Assembly: GCA_905479975.1 (NCBI GenBank) | Contig: CAJQOS010000020.1 | Coordinates: 1-47,976, forward strand | DNA length: 47,976 nt | Source of the DNA: an uncultured Puniceicoccaceae bacterium | GTDB lineage: Bacteria > Verrucomicrobiota > Verrucomicrobiia > Opitutales > Coraliomargaritaceae | Direction: 5' to 3' | Shown here: positions 43,348-47,976 of the stretch, in pieces | How positions within the stretch are numbered: the stretch's first letter is position 1 | How the letters are laid out: each line of letters begins with the position of its first letter | The notes under the pieces: generated by a model | What the model saw: the letters and a program-made list of their open reading frames with translations, nothing else | Databases searched by the model: none | What the model was told of the DNA's origin: nothing | Program-made: the position numbers and the translations under genes

Positions 43348-43378
43348 TCCTGTCTTTCCGTTTGATTAATTTCAAGAG

Positions 43379-43408
43379 TCGGAGTGCCTTCGGGCGCTCC
43401 CGCTTTTT
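43379..43408 (+). terminator. UUCG-loop terminator after the giant gene
   Basis: Stem GGAGTGCC (43381-43388) / GGCGCTCC (43393-43400) with one G-U pair and a TTCG tetraloop, then CGCTTTTTT. It lies about 33 bp past the stop. Confidence 0.9.
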
Positions 43409-43423
43409 TGTTGGTTCATTCTA

Positions 43424-43491
43424 AGGAGTGAGGGCGACTCGCCCTCGTTTGCATCACATCGGTTCAACGTGGGCGAGTCGCCCACACTCCT
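43424..43491. repeat. REP-like element with inverted GGGCGACTCGCCC cores
   Basis: Arms 43425-43444 and 43471-43490 are complementary at 19 of 20 positions, each arm containing the self-complementary core GGGCGACTCGCCC (or its complement). The 26-bp spacer has no repeat. It can fold as one long hairpin or two small ones, like bacterial REP pairs. It lies between the giant gene's terminator and the phasin-like gene. Confidence 0.75.
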
Positions 43492-43604
43492 ATAGCTGAC
43501 GATCGCGCAAGCAGAGCCTCTTTGTTGGCCGATGGTGTAGCAATTCTGTATCACTGACCTTACGCTCTTGTCTTTCACGCGAACGAGCATATCTTGTCAC
43601 TGTT

Positions 43605-43919
43605 ATGATCGATCTCGTTAAAAAAACAATGTTGGCTGGCATAGGTCTGGCCGTCGTGACGAAGGACAAGGTTCTGGAGTCGCTCGATGAATTAGTGGAA
43701 AAGGGCAAGCTGACCAAAGAGGAAGCTGCTGCCATGTCCGAGAAAATCGTGGAGGAGGGTAAAGTGGAGACCGAGAAGGCCAAGGTCGAAGCCAGTAAGC
43801 TCTTCATCGATATGCTCAACCGCGCCAATGTCGTGACCCGGGATCAATATGATGCCCTCGCCGCACGTGTGACCGACCTCGAAGGCAAGCTGCATAAGGA
43901 GTTTCCAAACGGCGACTAG
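43605..43919 (+). CDS. Phasin-like helical protein
   Basis: A 104-residue protein, almost entirely helical: a mildly hydrophobic start (IDLVKKTMLAGIGLAVVT), then a charged coiled-coil body (ELVEKGKLTKEEAAAMSEKI) and a terminal LEGKLHKEF. It resembles the phasin/PhaF-type family that coats polyhydroxyalkanoate granules or regulates their synthesis, though small proteins like this also occur as orphan ABC1-kinase partners. The nearby ABC1/UbiB gene is consistent with the second reading. ATG 43605 is used. There are no PHA genes in the window. Confidence 0.7.
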   Translation: MIDLVKKTMLAGIGLAVVTKDKVLESLDELVEKGKLTKEEAAAMSEKIVEEGKVETEKAKVEASKLFIDMLNRANVVTRDQYDALAARVTDLEGKLHKEFPNGD

Positions 43920-43923
43920 TCGC

Positions 43924-43958
43924 TGGTTGTTTATTGCTGGATGTTGGTTGGTTGTTGC
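43924..43958. repeat. Heptamer array, 5 units, decayed
   Basis: Five 7-bp units TGGTTGT, TTATTGC, TGGATGT, TGGTTGG, TTGTTGC just after the phasin-like stop. It belongs to the same short-unit family, in more decayed form. Confidence 0.5.
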
Positions 43959-43979
43959 TGAGGAGGGCATTTATATCTT

Positions 43980-44357
43980 ATGGGGCGTATTGATCGTTTT
44001 GAGGACTTAGAGTGTTGGCAGGCATGTCGCGAGTTGCGTCTTTTTTTGACTCGTCAGATTGTGCCAGAGTTGCCCGCAGAAGAGCGCGATCGACTTGCGG
44101 ATCAAATGATTCGGGCTGCGCGTTCGACCACTGCAAATATCGCGGAAGGTTTTGGGCGGCGGCACTATCTCGATAACGCCAAGTTTATTCGCAATAGCTT
44201 GGGCTCTCAGCATGAATGCCTAGATCATTTGATCACTGGCAACGACGAGGGGATGGTTTCTGACGAGCAGTTAGCAAATTTCAGAGTGATTTTTGAAAAG
44301 TCGTCGGCTCTTTCGAATGGCTATGCGAGCTATTTGGCTCGAACTGCAAAGAAGTAG
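43980..44357 (+). CDS. S23-type four-helix-bundle protein
   Basis: A 125-residue helical protein of the type first seen as 23S rRNA intervening-sequence proteins. Landmarks are FEDLECWQACRELRL, RLADQMIRAARSTTANIAEGFGRR, FIRNSLGSQHECLDHL and NGYASYL. Members form pentameric rings with a possible nucleic-acid role; most are encoded far from rRNA, as here. Its TAG stop is in the same frame as the following ABC1 kinase, with only the heptamer array between them. Confidence 0.9.
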   Translation: MGRIDRFEDLECWQACRELRLFLTRQIVPELPAEERDRLADQMIRAARSTTANIAEGFGRRHYLDNAKFIRNSLGSQHECLDHLITGNDEGMVSDEQLANFRVIFEKSSALSNGYASYLARTAKK

Positions 44358-44360
44358 TTT

Positions 44361-44388
44361 CAAACAACAAACAACGTTCAACGAACAA
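44361..44388. repeat. Heptamer array, 4 units, opposite orientation
   Basis: Units CAAACAA, CAAACAA, CGTTCAA, CGAACAA. Read on the other strand they become TTGTTTG/TTGAACG/TTGTTCG, matching the GAACGTT family. It fills the gap between the S23-type stop and the ABC1-kinase start. Confidence 0.65.
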
Positions 44389-44393
44389 CTCAC

Positions 44394-46043
44394 TTGAAGC
44401 CCTTTAACTATCTATCCAACGCAGTCCGTGCTCCGGAGATCGTCGCCATCTTGGTGCGTTGGGGGTTTGAGGATTTACTGCTGCAGCTCGATACGCCGCA
44501 GTTTCTGCTGCGCAATCTCGTGCGGCGAAAGGTCACGCACTTAACGCCTTACGAGCGCGTGCGTAATGCGTGTGAAGAGTTGGGGCCCATCTTTGTTAAA
44601 TTCGGACAAATCCTCAGCACCCGCCCGGATCGCCTGCCAGAGCCGTTGGTCATGGAGCTCAAGAAGCTGCGCAGTCAGGTGGAGCCGCAGGCATTTGAAA
44701 AGATTGAGCCCGTCCTGTTGAAGGATCTAGGCTGCCCGATCGATGAGGTCTTTGCGCATTTTGAACCGACTCCGGTCGCTGCCGGTTCCTTGGGCCAAGT
44801 GTATAAGGCCAAGCTGATTTCCACCGGCGAGTGGGTGGGCGTGAAAGTGCAGCGCGCGGATATTCACAAAACGATTTCGGCGGATTTAGAGATTATTGGT
44901 TGGTTCGCCAAACAGTTGCATGCACGCGTGGAGGAGTTGCGCCCGTATAATTTACCGATGCTGGTGAGCGAGGCGGAGAAGCGCTTGGAAGAAGAGCTCA
45001 ACTACAAAAACGAAGCAGACAATGCGGAGATTTTTAGAGCACTCAACACGGAGCAGGCGCATGTCTTTGCGCCGAAGGTATATACCACGTTTACCACGCG
45101 CCGTTTGCTGGTGACAGAGTGGGTCGATGGCGTGGCGCCGGATCAAGCGGTCTTGCCGGAGGCCGAGGCGCGCGAGTTGGCCAAGCAGGGCGGCGAGTCG
45201 GTCTTTCATCAAATCGTCGGCACCGGTTTCTTTCACTCCGATCCGCATTCCGGTAATATGCTGATCACACCGGATCAGCGCATTTGTTGGCTGGATTGGG
45301 GGCAAGCGGGGCAGATTACACTGGAGATGCGTTATTTGTTGGTGGACTTGTTCGCCGCAATTACAGATCGCAACGCGGCGAAGGTGATTCGTGTGGCAGA
45401 ACGCATGGCGGTCAACAATCGACGCATCGATCGGCGCCGCGTGGAGAAGGAGGTGACGTTTCTCCTAAATAGGCACCGAAGTTTCGGCCCTTCCGGCACG
45501 AAGATCGGCACGGTCGGCTTGGAGATGCTGTATATCTTCGGCAGCAATGGCATTGAGGTGTCGCCGGACTATGCGCTGCTTTCGAAGGCTATTCTTTGTG
45601 TGGAAGAGACGGCGCGGTCGCTGGATCCGGAGTTTGACATCTTGAGTGTCGCCAAGCCGTTCCTTATTAAACTGAATAAGGAGCGTTGGAGCGCCGGCAG
45701 TGTCGCTCGGCAAACGCTCTATCCGATGCTGTCGATGTTGCGGCGCATGCAGCAGATCCCTGAGAATATGCAGCGCATTTTACAGCGCATTGAGGAAGAA
45801 GACCTGCAAATTAACTTCCACCATACCGGCACGGAAAATTTGGAACAGACCTTTAATGCGTCGATGAACCGCCTGACGGTGGGCATCATTATTGGCTCCT
45901 TGCTGATTGGCTCGTCGCTGATTATTACCACTGGAGTGGAGCCGTTGCTATTTGGATTTCCCGCAATCGGTATTTTGGGCTTCTTGGTCTCTGGCCTTCT
46001 GGGGATGTATATCGTGGTCTCGACCTTACGGAAGCACCGTTGA
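44394..46043 (+). CDS. ABC1/UbiB/AarF-family kinase-like protein
   Basis: Begins at TTG 44394, since no ATG lies between the in-frame TAG at 44355 and a point well inside the domain. The 549-residue protein has KFGQILSTRPD (KxGQ motif at 69-72), AAGSLGQVYKAKL (Ala-rich loop), VGVKVQRADI, GTGFFHSDPHSGN (catalytic-loop equivalent) and LDWGQAG, with Trp where DFG is usual. Two C-terminal membrane segments (IIIGSLLIGSSLIITTG; FPAIGILGFLVSGLLGMYIVV) follow. The family supports ubiquinone or other isoprenoid-quinone lipid handling. It converges with the PilC-like gene, only 7 bp apart. Confidence 0.92.
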   Translation: MKPFNYLSNAVRAPEIVAILVRWGFEDLLLQLDTPQFLLRNLVRRKVTHLTPYERVRNACEELGPIFVKFGQILSTRPDRLPEPLVMELKKLRSQVEPQAFEKIEPVLLKDLGCPIDEVFAHFEPTPVAAGSLGQVYKAKLISTGEWVGVKVQRADIHKTISADLEIIGWFAKQLHARVEELRPYNLPMLVSEAEKRLEEELNYKNEADNAEIFRALNTEQAHVFAPKVYTTFTTRRLLVTEWVDGVAPDQAVLPEAEARELAKQGGESVFHQIVGTGFFHSDPHSGNMLITPDQRICWLDWGQAGQITLEMRYLLVDLFAAITDRNAAKVIRVAERMAVNNRRIDRRRVEKEVTFLLNRHRSFGPSGTKIGTVGLEMLYIFGSNGIEVSPDYALLSKAILCVEETARSLDPEFDILSVAKPFLIKLNKERWSAGSVARQTLYPMLSMLRRMQQIPENMQRILQRIEEEDLQINFHHTGTENLEQTFNASMNRLTVGIIIGSLLIGSSLIITTGVEPLLFGFPAIGILGFLVSGLLGMYIVVSTLRKHR

Positions 46044-46050
46044 CGGGGGA

Positions 46051-47337
46051 TTACACCGACAGGGTCTGGCTGACTTGAAACACGCTGGTGACGATGCCAA
46101 TGGCGATTAGAGCCACCATGATAAAAGCGCAGATCAATGCGCCGGAGGCCACCAAGTTGGTCAGAAGGGCGAGGCGCTTGGTCAGTTCGTTGCGGAAGCC
46201 TTTCGTCACTTCGGTCATGCTGTGCCCGAGATTGCCGGTGTTCTCACCCACAGTGAGAATGTCGACGGCGAGGTCCGGCATAAATTCATTGCGCTTAAAG
46301 GCCTGTGCGATCGACAGACCCTCGTTGACTTGCCCGCGTGCGGTGTGGAAGCGCTCGCGCAGTTCCGTGTTTTTAATCGTGCGCTCGGTCAGGCGTAGCA
46401 CTTCCGTGGTATTAATCCCGCTCTCCAGCAGTGTGCTGATCAGATTGCCGGATTGAAACAGGTCGGAGTAGTAGAAAATTCTCCCCAATAGCGGTATTTT
46501 TAAAAACCATTTGTCGGAGCGTTGCCGTCCCGTGGCGCTCTTGCGCCATTGTGCCAGGGCGACTGCTCCGAGCGCGAGGGCGATCACTAAAATCGGGCCG
46601 AATTTGATCATGAAGTCGGATCCGTCCATCAACAGTTGCGCACTCCAGGTCATTTCGCCGCCGAGCCGGTCGAGCATATTTTGGATCTGTGGGAGCAGCA
46701 CCGTCAGAAAGATGATCACCACGCCGAACGCCACCGTGCAGATAAAGCCGGGGTAGGCCATGCTGGTGATCATTTTTTGGCGAATCGCCTGCTTCTCTTC
46801 GAGAAAGTCGATCACCTTGCGCAGGATTGGGCTGAGATTGCCGGTCGCTTCGCCCGCTTCGATCACGTAGGTGATGGATCCGGAGAAATATTTGGGCTGC
46901 CGGGCGAGTGCGCCGGCCAGCGTTGCGCCTTCGCTCAAGTCGCGCCAGATCGAGCTGGCGAGCTGTTTCTGCTCCGGATCGCTCAGGCGTTGGCTCAGAA
47001 TGCGGATCGAGTCGCCCATCGGTAGGCCCGAGGCGTGTAGTTCCAGCAGACGTGTGAGCAGGGCCAAGCCGATCTTTTCGCGGCTGGGCGTGCCGCCGCT
47101 GTGCGGGTTCGCCGATTCGCCGTTGGCCGCGCGGGGCTTCGGGCTCTTCAGCGATTTGGTTTTACTGCGCAGCTTGCTCAATGCCGAGGGCTTGCTCGTG
47201 CTCACCTCTTTCAGTGTGATCGGGCTCAGCTTTTGCTCCTGTAGGCGCTGCGCGGCTTGGCGCCGATCCGCAGATTCAATGCGTCCGGTCACGGTTTTGC
47301 CGTCTGGCTGGCGGGCTTTGTAGTCAAACTGAGGCAT
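46051..47337 (-). CDS. Type IV pilus / type II secretion inner-membrane platform (PilC/GspF)
   Basis: A 428-residue protein with two T2SSF domains. The N-terminus MPQFDYKARQPDGKTVTG is typical of PilC/GspF, hence start at ATG 47337. A second start at ATG 47457 would add 40 residues of unusual composition; it has a much better Shine-Dalgarno (GGGAGG, about 5 bp upstream), so the longer form cannot be excluded. Hydrophobic segments lie near residues 205-225, 250-270 and 400-425 (LICAFIMVALIAIGIVTSVF). It would recruit the assembly ATPase, of which none is in the window. It is likely part of the same machine as the 28.9-35.3 kb operon. Confidence 0.93.
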   Translation of the reverse strand: MPQFDYKARQPDGKTVTGRIESADRRQAAQRLQEQKLSPITLKEVSTSKPSALSKLRSKTKSLKSPKPRAANGESANPHSGGTPSREKIGLALLTRLLELHASGLPMGDSIRILSQRLSDPEQKQLASSIWRDLSEGATLAGALARQPKYFSGSITYVIEAGEATGNLSPILRKVIDFLEEKQAIRQKMITSMAYPGFICTVAFGVVIIFLTVLLPQIQNMLDRLGGEMTWSAQLLMDGSDFMIKFGPILVIALALGAVALAQWRKSATGRQRSDKWFLKIPLLGRIFYYSDLFQSGNLISTLLESGINTTEVLRLTERTIKNTELRERFHTARGQVNEGLSIAQAFKRNEFMPDLAVDILTVGENTGNLGHSMTEVTKGFRNELTKRLALLTNLVASGALICAFIMVALIAIGIVTSVFQVSQTLSV

Positions 47338-47487
47338 AGTAGAGTCGTTATTTACAGATGTGTAATGTTCTGATCGCAGAGTCGATGCTTTAGTTGCTAC
47401 CCGTAGCGTCGACACTGTGGCCTCAGATCGGGGAGCGTTGCATGGGGCGCGTCGCATTGGGCCTCCCTCCCCCCGTCAGACCATACC

Positions 47488-47517
47488 CTTATACATATCT
47501 TTGTATTATCAAGTTAA
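47488..47517 (-). promoter_or_regulatory. Weak sigma-70-like promoter for the PilC/GspF gene
   Basis: On the minus strand a TATAAG (47493-47488) lies 18 bp after TTAACT (47517-47512), a poor but possible -35/-10 pair. It is upstream of both candidate starts at 47457 and 47337. Confidence 0.3.
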
Positions 47518-47636
47518 CGTCATGAATGCACCACGCAAAACTCCTCCCCTGCCAAGCATAATGCCCTTGCAAATTAAATTTGATACAACCGCTACGCTAG
47601 AGGGGGGAGATTGGGGAGCGCACAAGGCCTAGTTGA

Positions 47637-47904
47637 TCCTTGGGTGCGGCGCGACCCCAGCCACTGCAAAAAAGAACGGCAGCTAAAGACAGCCGATCCA
47701 ACGTACCCAAGGACCGGCTGCTTCAGCTGCCGCACTGAGCCCAAGCGGCAGAAGCCACAGTCAGTGACCCAAAAAACGACATCAGTTCAGCTTAAGAACT
47801 CATTTAGGTTAAAAAAGGCTCCCCACCTCGCCCGCAGGGCCCTCTAGCGCAGATAGGATGAGAAGGTTTGAGGTCGCGCCAGCGACCTGTGATCTTGTCT
47901 GCTT
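47637..47904 (+). ncRNA. Candidate IS110 bridge-RNA region
   Basis: Noncoding and structured, immediately upstream of the IS110-type ORF. A 9-bp perfect inverted repeat (TCCTTGGGT 47637-47645 / ACCCAAGGA 47705-47713) encloses about 60 nt. A second stem CTGCCGC / GCGGCAG follows around 47730-47755 with an 11-nt loop and weak flanking pairing. A 7-bp hairpin AGGTCGC-GCCA-GCGACCT (47871-47888) ends 16 bp before the ATG. In IS110-group elements the bridge RNA that guides target choice lies in this upstream end. The exact ends and loops cannot be fixed without relatives. Confidence 0.4.
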
Positions 47905-47976
47905 ATGAAAACTACAAAAAAACAGCCTCAGAAGAAACAATTCAGAACGATAATCGGCGTCGACCTCGGCGATAAG
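47905..47976 (+). CDS. IS110-family transposase, 5' end only
   Basis: ATG 47905 and 24 codons to the window edge. The N-terminus runs to TIIGVDLGDK, whose first Asp in GVDLGDK is the first residue of the DEDD (RuvC-like) catalytic set of IS110/IS1111 transposases (DEDD recombinases). The preceding Lys/Gln-rich leader is usual. The rest lies outside. Confidence is limited by the short length, but this motif with a structured upstream noncoding region strongly suggests an IS110-group element entering the window. Confidence 0.75.
   Translation, partial: MKTTKKQPQKKQFRTIIGVDLGDK

Noticed and set aside
43980-44357. Marker of a split 23S rRNA gene
   Set aside because: No rRNA-like sequence is near; most S23-type genes are unlinked to rRNA.

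Overview
The window looks like chromosomal DNA of a marine Verrucomicrobiota bacterium, probably class Opitutae (Coraliomargarita/Lentimonas-like). This rests on gene content: paired sulfatases, a DUF1080 hydrolase, a PilM/secretin cluster laid out like the Akkermansia Amuc_1098-1101 genes, and a giant PPC-repeat metalloprotease. G+C is moderate and strong Shine-Dalgarno sites are rare. No rRNA or tRNA gene was recognised.

Layout. 1-5.0 kb (minus strand): a sulfate-ester degradation block of lipoprotein phosphatase, sulfatase, small outer-membrane barrel, and a second sulfatase cut by the window edge. 5.3-8.1 kb: a toxin-antitoxin patch with an AbrB/PIN pair, a five-hairpin palindromic element, and a PIN protein behind an XRE-ImmA/IrrE protease regulator. 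8.1-14.3 kb (minus): murA with a disordered RGG protein, then an SNF2 helicase overlapping a SWIM-finger protein that carries a histone-H1-like linker and an XRE domain. 14.6-21.2 kb (mostly plus): dimeric dUTPase, CPBP protease, an A+T-rich HipA-like kinase/DUF3037 cassette bounded by 84-bp direct repeats, a deleted VapBC scar, a DEDDh exonuclease, a pRiA4b ORF-3-like protein and a DUF1080 protein. 21.6-28.5 kb: M3 oligopeptidase, divergent enoyl reductase, then LysM lipoprotein, cysteine desulfurase and recF, with a convergent Nudix hydrolase.

28.9-35.3 kb holds a four-gene operon of PilM/PilN-like protein, Amuc_1100-like protein, a small membrane-anchored protein and a secretin, closed by a strong terminator. 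35.4-43.3 kb is one secreted protein of about 2636 residues with a metzincin domain and about 14 PPC-type repeats. 43.6-47.3 kb has a phasin-like protein, an S23-type four-helix protein, an ABC1/UbiB kinase and a convergent PilC/GspF platform protein. The last 72 bases begin an IS110-type transposase, preceded by structured noncoding DNA that could encode a bridge RNA.

The main unexplained signals are: (1) the HipA/DUF3037 cassette, whose flanking repeats are two copies of the 3' end of the CPBP gene that differ only at third codon positions; (2) a scattered family of 7-, 8- and 9-bp-unit degenerate arrays at gene seams, one of which sits in frame inside the M3 peptidase gene; (3) the five-hairpin palindrome; (4) the SWIM/H1-like/XRE fusion coupled to SNF2.
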